From: Nonomuraea typhae | GTDB lineage: Bacteria; Actinomycetota; Actinomycetes; Streptosporangiales; Streptosporangiaceae | Direction: 5' to 3' | Assembly (NCBI RefSeq): GCF_009760925.1 | Contig: NZ_VRLV01000008.1 | Location: 124,001-188,000 of the forward strand | Length of the DNA stretch: 64,000 bases | Part shown: in pieces, positions 17,858 to 26,423 of the stretch | Numbering within the stretch: the stretch's first letter is position 1 | How the letters are laid out: every line of letters starts with the position of its first letter | The notes under the pieces: model-generated | Told to the model about the DNA's origin: nothing | Seen by the model: only the letters and a program-made list of their open reading frames with translations | Database searches by the model: none | Made by a program: the position numbers and the translations under genes

Positions 17858-19240
17858 TCAGAGGCGTTTCCACGCCTCGGTGAGGACGGAGCGCAGGATC
17901 GACTCGATCTCGTCGAACTCCTTCTCACCCGCGATCAGCGGCGGGGAGAGCTGGATGACGGGATCACCGCGGTCGTCGGCGCGGCAGTAGAGGCCGGCGT
18001 CGAAGAGCGCGTGGGAGAGGAACCCGCGAATGAGCCGCTCGGACTCGTCGGCGTTGAACGTCTCCTTCGTGGCCTTGTCCTTGACCAGCTCGATGCCCCA
18101 GAAGTACCCGGACCCGCGCACGTCACCGACGATGGGCAGGTCCTTGAGGCTTTCCAGCTTGCCGCGGAAGACGGGCTCGTTGCGGGTGACGTGGCCGAGG
18201 AGGTCCTCGCGTTCGAAGATGTCGAGGTTGGCCAGGGCGACGGCGGCGCTGACGGGGTGGCCGCCGAAGGTGTAGCCGTGGGCGAACATGTTGTCGCCGC
18301 CCTTGAAGGGCTCGAAGAGCCGCTCGTGCACGATCGCGGCGCCGATCGGCGAGTAGCCGCTGGTCATGCCCTTGGCGCAGGTGATGATGTCGGGCACGTA
18401 GTCGAACTTCTGGCCGCCGAACATCGTGCCGAGACGGCCGAAGGCGCAGATGACCTCGTCGGAGACGAGCAGCACGTCGTACTCGTCGCAGATCTCGCGC
18501 AGGCGCTGGAAGTAGCCGGGCGGGGGCGGGAAACAGCCTCCGGCGTTCTGGACCGGCTCGGCGAAGACGGCGGCCACGGTGTCCGGGCCCTCCATCTCGA
18601 TCGCCTGGGCGACCCGGTCGGCGGCCCAGCGGCCGTACTCCTCGGGGCTCATGCCCGGGACGCCGGTGATCTCGTCGGCCCGGTAGTGGTTCGTGTTCGG
18701 CACGCGCACCGAGCCGGGCACCAGGGGCTCGAACATCTGCTTGAAGGCCGGGATGCCGGTGATCGACAGAGCGCCCTGCGGGGTGCCGTGGTAGGCGATC
18801 TGGCGGCTGATGACCTTGTGCTTGAGCGGCTTGCCGACCAGCTTGTAGTACTGCTTGGCCAGCTTCCACGCGGTCTCGACCGCCTCGCCGCCACCGGTGG
18901 TGAAGAAGACGCGGTTCAGCTCGCCCGGCGTGTGCTCGGCCAGGCGGGCGGCCAGTTCGGCGGCCTTGGGGTGGGCGTAGGACCACAGGGGGAAGAAGGC
19001 CAGCTCCTGTGCCTGCTTGGCGGCGGCCTCGGCCAGCTCGCTGCGCCCGTGCCCGGCCTGCACGACGAAGAGGCCGGCCAGGCCGTCGAGGTAGCGTTTG
19101 CCGTGGATGTCGTAGATGTAGGACCCCTCACCACGCACGATGGTGGGGATCTCGTTCTGCTGGTAGGCGCTGTGCCTGGTGAAGTGCAACCACAGGTGGT
19201 CCTGCGCGGCCTTGAGGACGTCGGATTCCGGCTGCGTCAT
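17858..19240 (-). CDS. Class III (omega-amino acid) aminotransferase
   Basis: A 460-residue PLP enzyme of the class III type. It has VFFTTGGGEAVETAWKLA (cofactor phosphate site), the Asp of VLLVSDEVICAFGR, and the PLP-binding Lys in IITCAKGMTSGY. Relatives move amino groups from omega-amino acids, beta-alanine or diamines to pyruvate or other oxo acids. The adjacent alanine dehydrogenase makes a pyruvate/alanine-coupled enzyme likely, but the donor is not known. ATG 19240 is preceded by GAGGGACG. It is divergent from the M20 dipeptidase. Confidence 0.92.
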   Translation of the reverse strand: MTQPESDVLKAAQDHLWLHFTRHSAYQQNEIPTIVRGEGSYIYDIHGKRYLDGLAGLFVVQAGHGRSELAEAAAKQAQELAFFPLWSYAHPKAAELAARLAEHTPGELNRVFFTTGGGEAVETAWKLAKQYYKLVGKPLKHKVISRQIAYHGTPQGALSITGIPAFKQMFEPLVPGSVRVPNTNHYRADEITGVPGMSPEEYGRWAADRVAQAIEMEGPDTVAAVFAEPVQNAGGCFPPPPGYFQRLREICDEYDVLLVSDEVICAFGRLGTMFGGQKFDYVPDIITCAKGMTSGYSPIGAAIVHERLFEPFKGGDNMFAHGYTFGGHPVSAAVALANLDIFEREDLLGHVTRNEPVFRGKLESLKDLPIVGDVRGSGYFWGIELVKDKATKETFNADESERLIRGFLSHALFDAGLYCRADDRGDPVIQLSPPLIAGEKEFDEIESILRSVLTEAWKRL

Positions 19241-19465
19241 GGTTATCGTCCCTCGTGTCAGAGCTCCCAACAGTCTGCCCTTCCACCAGGGGGATTGCCA
19301 AGTGAAAGCGTCGCATCAATATGCAAGAAATCCGAGATCCGCAGAACGCATATGTAACGGCAACGAAATCCGCAGGTAGATTAGGTCAGCGGTTTTCACC
19401 TTGTGGAACCTTCTGTGATCCAATGAGCTGTACCTGTTAGTTAGACCGACCCGGGGGACCGTCGC
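19241..19465. promoter_or_regulatory. Divergent promoter region with repeated GAAATCCG
   Basis: This 225-base gap is noticeably AT-richer than its surroundings and separates the aminotransferase and M20 peptidase genes. GAAATCCG occurs twice on the plus strand (19327-19334 and 19365-19372), 38 bases apart, as part of the longer similar blocks tgcaagaaatccgag and gcaacgaaatccgcag. Spaced degenerate repeats like this suit an Lrp/AsnC-type regulator, which often controls alanine dehydrogenase units; no regulator gene is nearby. Confidence 0.4.
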
Positions 19466-20821
19466 GTGACTCCTGACCAGATCGAAAGCGTCATCGCCGC
19501 CGCGATGCCGCAGGCCGTCGAGGAACTCAAGCGCCTCGCCGCCATCCCCTCCGTGGCCTTTCCCGGGCACCCCGTCGAGCCGGTGCACGCCGCGGCGGCC
19601 GTGACCGAGGAACTGCTGCGCTCCGCCGGGCTCTCGCACGTCCAGCAGATCGCCGTCGAGGGCAGCTTCCCCGCGGTGTACGGCGAGGCCCCCGCGCCGC
19701 CCGGCATGCCCACCGTGCTGCTGTACGCCCACTACGACGTGCAGCCCGCGGGAGACCCCGCGGCCTGGCGCACCCCGCCCTTCGAGCCCACGCTCATCGA
19801 CGGCCAGCTATTCGGCCGGGGCACCGCCGACGACAAGTCCGGCATCATCAGCCACGTCCTGGCCCTGCGCGCCTTCCAGGGCAGGTTCCCGGTCGGCATC
19901 AAGGTCATCATCGAGGGCCAGGAGGAGTACGCCGGCGAGCGCCTGGAGGCGTTCGTCGAGCGCAACCCCGACCTGCTGCGCGCCGACGCCATCGTGGTGG
20001 CCGACACCGGCAACCCGAAGATCGGCGACCCGGCGGTGACCACCTCACTGCGCGGCATGGCCGCGTTCACCGTCGAGGTCCGCACCCTCAGGGAGGCCGT
20101 GCACAGCGGCTCGTTCGGCGGCGCCGCCCCCGACGCGCTGGCCGCCCTGATGCGCATGCTGACCGCGCTGCACGACGAGAACGGCGACATCCGCGTGCCC
20201 GGCCTGCCGCGGGGCACCTTCCTCGGCCAGGGCCCGTCGGAGGAGGAGTTCCGCAACACCGCGGGCGTCCTCGACGGCGTCGGCCTGGTCGGCTCCGGCA
20301 CGCTGGCCGACCGCCTCTGGTCCTCCTACGCGATCACCGTGACCGGGCTGGACGTGCCCACGGTCTCCGGCGCGATCAACGCGGTCCAGCCGGCGGCCAG
20401 GGCCCGCGTCACGGTCCGCGTCCCTCCGGCCGGCGACCCGAAGACCACGGTCGACGCGATCGTGGACTTCCTGCGCCAGGTCACGCCGTGGGGCGCCCAG
20501 GTGAGCTTCTCCGACGTCACGGTCGGCTCGGGCTTCCAGGCCGACTCCGGCGGCAAGGCCCGGGCCGCCCTGAACCGCGCCATGGACCGCGCCTTCGGCC
20601 GGCCGCCGCGCGACGTCGGCGCCGGCGGCTCGATTCCGCTGGTGAACACGCTGCTCAAGCAGTACCCGGCCGCCGAGATCCTGCTGTTCGGCGCCGAGGA
20701 CGAGGACGCCGCCATCCACGCGCCCAACGAGCGCGTGGACCTGGAGGAGCTGCGCCGTACCGCCACGACGGAGGCGCTGTTCCTGCACGAGCTGAGCCTG
20801 CCGTCCGCGCTGGGCGTCTAG
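19466..20821 (+). CDS. M20-family zinc dipeptidase
   Basis: A 451-residue cytoplasmic metallopeptidase. The metal ligands appear in order: His in LYAHYDVQP, the bridging Asp in GRGTADDKSG, and the catalytic Glu pair in IEGQEEYAGE. The lid domain follows (residues about 195-350), with RGMAAFTVEVRT leading it and VHSGSFGGAAPD close behind. It probably cleaves dipeptides to feed amino-acid catabolism. The start is GTG 19466. It is divergent from the aminotransferase gene and may share its control. Confidence 0.93.
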   Translation: MTPDQIESVIAAAMPQAVEELKRLAAIPSVAFPGHPVEPVHAAAAVTEELLRSAGLSHVQQIAVEGSFPAVYGEAPAPPGMPTVLLYAHYDVQPAGDPAAWRTPPFEPTLIDGQLFGRGTADDKSGIISHVLALRAFQGRFPVGIKVIIEGQEEYAGERLEAFVERNPDLLRADAIVVADTGNPKIGDPAVTTSLRGMAAFTVEVRTLREAVHSGSFGGAAPDALAALMRMLTALHDENGDIRVPGLPRGTFLGQGPSEEEFRNTAGVLDGVGLVGSGTLADRLWSSYAITVTGLDVPTVSGAINAVQPAARARVTVRVPPAGDPKTTVDAIVDFLRQVTPWGAQVSFSDVTVGSGFQADSGGKARAALNRAMDRAFGRPPRDVGAGGSIPLVNTLLKQYPAAEILLFGAEDEDAAIHAPNERVDLEELRRTATTEALFLHELSLPSALGV

Positions 20822-20832
20822 AGCCGTTCCGA

Positions 20833-20860
20833 GGGCCCGTCTCCTTGCGGGGACGGGCCC
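20833..20860. terminator. Bidirectional stem-loop between convergent genes
   Basis: A 9-base perfect stem (GGGCCCGTC and GACGGGCCC) with a 10-base loop lies 11 bases after the M20 stop and 4 bases before the end of the convergent hydrolase gene. Confidence 0.75.
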
Positions 20861-20864
20861 TTCG

Positions 20865-21551
20865 TCACGCCAGCGCCTTGTTGACCGCGGCCACATAGCG
20901 GTAGAAGTCCCGGGTGCGGTGCGCGGGGTCCTCGACCCAGGCGCGGGCCAGCTTGCCGCCGGCGAAGAACCGCTCCCGCTGCCCCCTGCTGATCTCCAGC
21001 TGGACGCCCATCCCGCGCCGGTTGCGGTTGGCGATGTTGCTCGGGCTGTCGCCGCCGATCTTGTCGGGCACCTCCTCCGCGACGGTGAACCCGGCCGCGC
21101 GCAGCGCCTTGGTCACCTTGGCGATCAGCTTGGCGTCCCGGCCGCCGACGTAGGTGGTCGCGTCGTCGCCCGACGCCCCGTGCCAGGAGACGGTGTGGTC
21201 CACCGCGCCGACCAGCTTCAGGGCCCGGGGCTCGTCGAAGCGGGTGGCGGTGATGTGCAGCGTGCTGTTGCCCTCCGGCTTGAGGCCGGAGAAGGAGTAG
21301 TAGGCGTACTTCGACCCGGCGGCGTGGTCGGCCAGCTGGGTGGAGGGCGACTCGATCGCGCCCCCGTGGATGGCGATGTGCGCCACCTTGGCGCCGCGCG
21401 GGAACCGCTGGTCGCGCCGGTAGTCCTGGCCCTCGGTCTCGTGGGCGGCCAGCTCGGCGTAGTTCCGGTAGGTGTCGGCCGCCTGGGCCGCCTGCGTGGT
21501 GGCCGCCAGGGTGAGGGTCGCGGCGGCCAGGACGGACAGGACTTTCTTCAC
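20865..21551 (-). CDS. Secreted poly-gamma-glutamate hydrolase-like protein
   Basis: A 228-residue exported protein. The start at GTG 21551 gives a clear signal peptide (KKVLSVLAAATLTLAATTQAAQA). The mature part carries AHIAIHGGAIE, DHTVSWHGASG and a late GVQLEISRGQRE, which fit the zinc-dependent poly-gamma-glutamate hydrolase family (PF05908), known from phage and Bacillus enzymes that cut gamma-glutamyl polymers. It follows the candidate immunity gene by 17 bases and may be the last gene of the toxin operon. Confidence 0.85.
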   Translation of the reverse strand: MKKVLSVLAAATLTLAATTQAAQAADTYRNYAELAAHETEGQDYRRDQRFPRGAKVAHIAIHGGAIESPSTQLADHAAGSKYAYYSFSGLKPEGNSTLHITATRFDEPRALKLVGAVDHTVSWHGASGDDATTYVGGRDAKLIAKVTKALRAAGFTVAEEVPDKIGGDSPSNIANRNRRGMGVQLEISRGQRERFFAGGKLARAWVEDPAHRTRDFYRYVAAVNKALA

Positions 21552-21568
21552 GTCACACCTCTCGAAGA

Positions 21569-22195
21569 TCAACGTTCCCAGAGCACGGCGGAACCGGCCA
21601 GCGCCGCCCGGTGGTAGGGGGGCAGGTCGTCGCCGGTCCAGAAGACTTCCATCTGCGGGGCGTCGTCGTCCATGGCGGCCAGCTCCGCCTGCCCTTCGGC
21701 CGCGAGATCCCAGGCGCGCACCCCGGGCTCGACCTCGGCCAGGTACACCCGCCGCCCCTGGCCGGCGCCGGAGCGCCAGGCCCGCCGTACCACGACCAGG
21801 CCATCGTGGAGGGACAGGGCGTCGACGACGAGATCGTCGGTGAGGTCGCCGTCCTCGTCCAGGCCGGGCGGGCGGGGCGTGAACACGTGGCCCGTGGGCG
21901 GCGTCGCCTCGGCGACCGTCACCTGGTCGGCGCCGGTGGGCGGCTGGTCGTCGCCGAGCGCGGTGACGATGTCCCGCAGCAGCCGCATCTCGCCCTCGGT
22001 CAGGGAGACGCCCAGCTCGGCCGCCGCGGCGGTGACGAGGTCGGGCAGCGCGTCGAACTCGCCCGAGCCCAGCAGGGAGCGCGCGTGCGCCAGGAGGTCG
22101 TCGGGCAGCTGGCCGGCCAGGCGGACCAGCATGCGGTGCAGCCCGCCGTACACCCGCCACGCCTCGTCGTCGAGGTCGGCCCAGTCGGCAGTCAC
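21569..22195 (-). CDS. Unknown protein, candidate immunity protein of the ART toxin
   Basis: A 208-residue, strongly acidic protein with no recognised family. The N-terminal 85 residues look helical (WRVYGGLHRMLVRLAGQL and so on), the C-terminal part predicted beta-rich (LVVVRRAWRSG, RRVYLAEVEPG). There is no signal peptide or membrane helix, so it stays in the cytoplasm. The GTG start comes one base after the toxin's TGA, so the two are tightly coupled, as is usual for toxin and immunity pairs. Immunity is inferred from position and acidity only; an ESX chaperone is an alternative. Confidence 0.6.
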   Translation of the reverse strand: MTADWADLDDEAWRVYGGLHRMLVRLAGQLPDDLLAHARSLLGSGEFDALPDLVTAAAAELGVSLTEGEMRLLRDIVTALGDDQPPTGADQVTVAEATPPTGHVFTPRPPGLDEDGDLTDDLVVDALSLHDGLVVVRRAWRSGAGQGRRVYLAEVEPGVRAWDLAAEGQAELAAMDDDAPQMEVFWTGDDLPPYHRAALAGSAVLWER

Positions 22196-22196
22196 G

Positions 22197-25100
22197 TCAC
22201 TCCTCCTCCATCACGATGATCTTATAGTTCTCCGGCGCGGCCGGGATGACCCCCCGATCGACCATGTCCGCCGCGGTGCGCTCGGCCTCCTCGCGGATGC
22301 GCGCGATCAGCTCGGGATCGTTGACCAGGCGCGTGCGCGAGTGCGGCGGCAGGACCGCCTCCTGGTCCTCGGCGAAGGAGGAGAAGATCGAGATGTCGCG
22401 CGCGTGCATGCCGGTGAGCTGGTAGACGACCAGGACCTTGCGGTCGCTGGCCGGGTTCTCCGACATGAACCTGATGGCCACCTCCAGCAGCCGGCTCACG
22501 CTCAGGAACTCGCGCGCCTTGCCGTGCGGGAAGAGCGCCGAGCCGTAGATCGGCGAGTACACCGGCGTGATCCAGTCGCCGCGGAACGCCTGCACCGGCC
22601 GGTCCGCGCCGCCGAGCGCGGGAAGTTGCAGCATGGCGTCGTGCACCATGTCCGCGTGCCAGCGCATCTCGTCCAGCAGGCGCGGGGTGACCTCGCCGAG
22701 CGCGCCGGTGATCTCCTTCCACGCCGCCTTCTGGTCGGCGCGGGCCTGCCTGGCCTCTCCCGCCGCCTGCTTCGCCTCGTCGGTACGGCCGGCCGCCCGG
22801 TGTTCGTCCATCCGGGACTTCGCCTCGTCGAAGCGGTGGGCGGCGTCGATCCAGTTCTGTGCCAGGGGCCGCAGCGGCGAGCCCGAGTCCAGGTGCCCGG
22901 CGCCCTCGTGCAGCACGGGCCGCAACGCCAGCGGGAGCGGCAGCGCCTTGGTCCCGGCCGCGAGGTTGCCCAGATAGTCGTCGACGAGCTTCTTGACCCG
23001 CTTGTCCATGAGGGTGTGGACCGTGCCATCGGAGAGCCCGCCGGTGAACAGCTGGCTGCGGGTCACGTTGTTGATCAGGTAGTGGCTGTGCCGGGTGTAG
23101 ACGGTCAGCGCCATGACGTGGGCGCGGGAGAGGTTGTCGCTCAGCGCCCGCACCTGGGCGGGGTCGTCCGGGTCGATGTCGTTGCGGCGCAGCCAGTCGG
23201 CCAGCGCGGGATCGCTCACCCGCCCCGACTCCAGCTGCGGCCACAGGTGGTCGGCCGTGGAGCGCACCTTGTGGTGCTGGGTCTCGCTGAACCCGGCCGG
23301 GTCCAGGGCGTTGTCCAGGTAGCGCGCCTCGTGCGGGAACATGCCCTCGGGCAGGACCTCCCTGCGCAGCGTGCCGAGGTCCAGGCCCGGCAGGTTCCGG
23401 TACAGGTCCACCGCCGTGGTCCTGGCGCTCGGCTGCAGCCGCATGCCGCCCACGTCGGCGATCTGGGCGCCGCGCAGGATCTCGAAGAGCGAGTGGTCCA
23501 GGCCGGGCAACATCCAGCCCATGAGCGCGCCCAGGAACCGCTCGTTCATGCCCGGGCCCAGGTCGAGGAACTTGGCAGCGGTCAGCATCCGGGTCGTCGT
23601 GGCCGAGACGCCGTCGATCACCTGGAAGCCGGAGCGGGCGGCGCTCCTGGCCCAGCGGCTGTCGGCGCCGTCGTGGTAGGCGATGCCCTCCCGCCACGGC
23701 AGCGGGGTGTCGGCGCGCAGCGGGCCGTCGGTGACGGACTCCACGAAACGCCGCTCGAACCTGCCCAGCGGGGCGCCGCGCGTGTCGTAGTCGCCCGGGG
23801 TGGTGATCAGGCCCAGCCGCTGCTGCTCGGCCGGGGTGCGGTCGCGGCGGCTGGCCTGGCTCTGGATGACCTCGGCCAGGTCGCGGAAGGCACGCTCGGA
23901 CAGCATGACCACGTTGCCGGTGCCGAACGGGTCCCTGGCGAACCGGAACGGGTCGTTGTCGAACGTGCCCAGGATCCTTCTGTTGACCCGCGTGTCGAGC
24001 TGGCGCTCGGCGTGACGCAGCTCCGGCACCGACAGGCGGACCGCCTCGGCCTCCGCCCAGCGGTTGCCGTCGATGATGTCCAGGATCAGCTTGCCGAAGA
24101 TGCCCGGGTTGCTGTGGTTGAAGTAGGCGGCGTTGTAGAAGGACGTCATCAGCTCGCGCAGGTTGCCGTGGGCGAGCAGCTGGTCCACGGTGACGCCGGA
24201 GCCCACCTGGCCGGCGCTGGTGTGGGCGTCGTCCTGGAAGAAGGCGCTCTCCACGCGCTGCCGGAAGGCCGCGGGTGACTCGCCCTCGTGGCGCGGGGTC
24301 AGCGTCATGAGAACGTCACGCAGCTTGCCCACCGCCGCGCGGGCGGCGTCCACGGTGTGGGGGTCGTTGAAGTAGTAGGCGCCCAGGCGCTGCTCGAAGC
24401 GGGTGGCCTCGGCGGACCAGCGGGGGTCGTTGAAGAAGCGCTCGAAGTCGAACGGGACGCGGGCGGTGTTCTGCCCGGTCTCCGGCGTGTGGGCGGCGGC
24501 CTGCGTCTCACCGTCCTGGACCCGGCTCCCGGGCGCCTCGGGGCGCTGCTCCCCTGCGTCCGGCCGCTGGTCCGCCGCGTCGGGCCGCTGGTCCGGCGCG
24601 TCGGGCCGCTGGTCTCCTGCGTCGGGCTTCCGGTCCCCCGCTTCTGGGCGCGGACCGTCCCCGTCGGGGCGCGGACCGGGCCCGTCGGAACGCGGCGCGG
24701 GGCCATCCGGACGCGGACCTGGGGCATCCAGACGAGGGCCAGGGGTGTCGGCGCGGGGCCCGGGGGTGTCGGGGCGGGGGCCGCCGTGGTTGAGGAGCTG
24801 GTCGATGCGGTTGACCGGTTCCGGGGCACGGGTGCTCAGCGCTCGCGTCGCGGGTGGCGGCTCGGCGCCCCTTCCCGGCTGCTCCGGTACGGCCCGCGGC
24901 ACGCTGGCCGGCCCGGCCGGAGGGGGGTCGGCAACCGGGGAGGTGCGCCCGGGCACCCCCGGGTCCACGACGGGGCCGGGCCGCTGGGGCGCGTCGGGCA
25001 GGGCGGCGAGATTGACCCCCCGCCCGCCGGCACCGTCGCCCGGCTCACGGCGGTCAGGCGGCTGAGCGGGACGTTCCGGCGATTCGCCGGAACGTTCCGG

Positions 25101-26126
25101 CCCCAGAGGGGAACGTTCCGGCGGCTGCGGGGGACGTTCCGGATCCCGCGCCCCGGAAGGCCCCTCGGGCACATGACCGGGGCCGGGCTCCGGCCCGAGG
25201 CCGGACGGCGGAGCGGACCCGGGGGAAAGGTGCGGCCCGGCCAGGTGCTGCCCGTCGGCGCCCAGCGCGCTGGAGGTGATGCCCTTGGCCAGCGCGTCCC
25301 AGGTGAAGTTCCCCTCGGCCAGGAGCGTTCCGGCCGTCGTGAGCCCGCCGGTGAGCGCGTACTGCGCGGCCTGGCCGTAGATCGAGCTGCTCGCGGCCGC
25401 CAGCAGCTTCTCCGCCGTGGACATCTCGGCCCGCGACAGCCCGGCCCGCAGTGCGGGGGTGGCCATGCGGGTCATGACGCCCGAGAGCAGGCCCATCATC
25501 GCGCCCATCGCGCCGCCGCTGAGCGCGGAGATGGCGAGTTGCCGCCCGTCGAGGTCGTCGCGCCGCCCGCCGTTCACGATCTGCACGCCTTGGGCGGCGG
25601 CGTCCATCCCGGCCACGATCCCGGCGAAGACGCCGATGTTGAGCGCGGTGCGTTTGGCGATCTGGGCGACGGTCAGCCGGGCCAGTTGCAGGCGGACGGG
25701 GATGAGGGCGAGGCTGGCGCCGCCGCTGATCATGGCGGTGGCGAGCAGGTAGCCGATCTGGATGATGAGCAGCCAGACCGTGGCCTCGATCATGTACTTG
25801 GCGTACTGGATCTGCACGCCGACGTTGTTCAGCGCCATGGCAGTCTGGACGAGCTGGACGACGAGCGCGGCCACCTTGCCGCGGCCGACCTTGGCGACGT
25901 GACGGGCGAAGGCCAGGTGGGCCTCGCCGTCCCAGTTCTGCCCGATCTTGCTGCGGCTGTCGGGCAGGTCGGCGCCGGTGCCCTCGACGAGGGCGTGGGC
26001 GGCGAGGATGCAGGCGTCGGCCAGCCGGAAGCAGCCGTCCTCGTCGCCTTCCGGCCAGTCCATCCCGACGACCCAGCCGATGTACGGCTTGGCCCAGTCC
26101 GGGGTGGCGAACCCGTCGAAGCTCAT
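22197..26126 (-). CDS. Type VII-type polymorphic toxin with C-terminal ADP-ribosyltransferase domain
   Basis: A 1309-residue multi-domain protein. Residues 1-110 resemble the WXG100-like N-terminal module of CpnT-type effectors. Residues 110-270 hold several hydrophobic helices (TVWLLIIQIGYLLATAM, LNIGVFAGIVAG). Residues 300-545 are a Pro-rich linker with 7-residue RPDAxDQ repeats. Residues 550-1130 are an unnamed region, partly helical. The C-terminus looks like an R-S-E ADP-ribosyltransferase: Arg1182 in QAFRGDW, the S-V-S triplet at 1209-1211, and EDQEAVLPP with the likely catalytic Glu1256. It should modify a target with NAD-derived ADP-ribose. It is third in its operon, between a small EspC-like protein and the candidate immunity gene. 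Confidence 0.8.
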   Translation of the reverse strand: MSFDGFATPDWAKPYIGWVVGMDWPEGDEDGCFRLADACILAAHALVEGTGADLPDSRSKIGQNWDGEAHLAFARHVAKVGRGKVAALVVQLVQTAMALNNVGVQIQYAKYMIEATVWLLIIQIGYLLATAMISGGASLALIPVRLQLARLTVAQIAKRTALNIGVFAGIVAGMDAAAQGVQIVNGGRRDDLDGRQLAISALSGGAMGAMMGLLSGVMTRMATPALRAGLSRAEMSTAEKLLAAASSSIYGQAAQYALTGGLTTAGTLLAEGNFTWDALAKGITSSALGADGQHLAGPHLSPGSAPPSGLGPEPGPGHVPEGPSGARDPERPPQPPERSPLGPERSGESPERPAQPPDRREPGDGAGGRGVNLAALPDAPQRPGPVVDPGVPGRTSPVADPPPAGPASVPRAVPEQPGRGAEPPPATRALSTRAPEPVNRIDQLLNHGGPRPDTPGPRADTPGPRLDAPGPRPDGPAPRSDGPGPRPDGDGPRPEAGDRKPDAGDQRPDAPDQRPDAADQRPDAGEQRPEAPGSRVQDGETQAAAHTPETGQNTARVPFDFERFFNDPRWSAEATRFEQRLGAYYFNDPHTVDAARAAVGKLRDVLMTLTPRHEGESPAAFRQRVESAFFQDDAHTSAGQVGSGVTVDQLLAHGNLRELMTSFYNAAYFNHSNPGIFGKLILDIIDGNRWAEAEAVRLSVPELRHAERQLDTRVNRRILGTFDNDPFRFARDPFGTGNVVMLSERAFRDLAEVIQSQASRRDRTPAEQQRLGLITTPGDYDTRGAPLGRFERRFVESVTDGPLRADTPLPWREGIAYHDGADSRWARSAARSGFQVIDGVSATTTRMLTAAKFLDLGPGMNERFLGALMGWMLPGLDHSLFEILRGAQIADVGGMRLQPSARTTAVDLYRNLPGLDLGTLRREVLPEGMFPHEARYLDNALDPAGFSETQHHKVRSTADHLWPQLESGRVSDPALADWLRRNDIDPDDPAQVRALSDNLSRAHVMALTVYTRHSHYLINNVTRSQLFTGGLSDGTVHTLMDKRVKKLVDDYLGNLAAGTKALPLPLALRPVLHEGAGHLDSGSPLRPLAQNWIDAAHRFDEAKSRMDEHRAAGRTDEAKQAAGEARQARADQKAAWKEITGALGEVTPRLLDEMRWHADMVHDAMLQLPALGGADRPVQAFRGDWITPVYSPIYGSALFPHGKAREFLSVSRLLEVAIRFMSENPASDRKVLVVYQLTGMHARDISIFSSFAEDQEAVLPPHSRTRLVNDPELIARIREEAERTAADMVDRGVIPAAPENYKIIVMEEE

Positions 26127-26132
26127 CGGGCG

Positions 26133-26423
26133 TCAGGGGCCTTCCGCACGTTCGTAGTTCGCGGCGTTGGCGCGCAGGTTGCCTGCCGTGGTGTCGAGCT
26201 CGTCGAGGTAGCCCTTGAACAGCTCGAAGATCTTGTCCTCGATGGCGGGGAGCTGTTTCTCCAGCTCGGCGCCGTACTGGTCGCTGCCCAGCGTGCGCCG
26301 GTCGCGTTCGAAGGCGGCGCGCAGGGTGTCGCGGACCTCGGTGACGTGGTCGATGGCACGTTCCACGATGAAGGCTTCGGCGCGCAGCGCCCCGCTCTGG
26401 ACCGTGTAGCCGCGCGAGGTCAT
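26133..26423 (-). CDS. Small WXG100/EspC-like type VII secretion protein
   Basis: A 96-residue, almost entirely helical protein of the size of ESX-secreted WXG100 or EspC-like proteins. It lacks a clear WXG turn (the loop reads LGSDQYG) but ends in YERAE at residues 90-94, which matches the general type VII signal YxxxD/E. It probably pairs with the N-terminal module of the downstream toxin for export. The ATG overlaps the stop of the YbaB-like gene (ATGA), and six bases separate it from the toxin gene. Confidence 0.75.
   Translation of the reverse strand: MTSRGYTVQSGALRAEAFIVERAIDHVTEVRDTLRAAFERDRRTLGSDQYGAELEKQLPAIEDKIFELFKGYLDELDTTAGNLRANAANYERAEGP

Noticed and set aside
16771..17883. Long plus-strand frame over alanine dehydrogenase
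   Set aside because: It is the antisense of a gene with textbook motifs and encodes an Asp/Val/Gly-rich sequence without a known fold.
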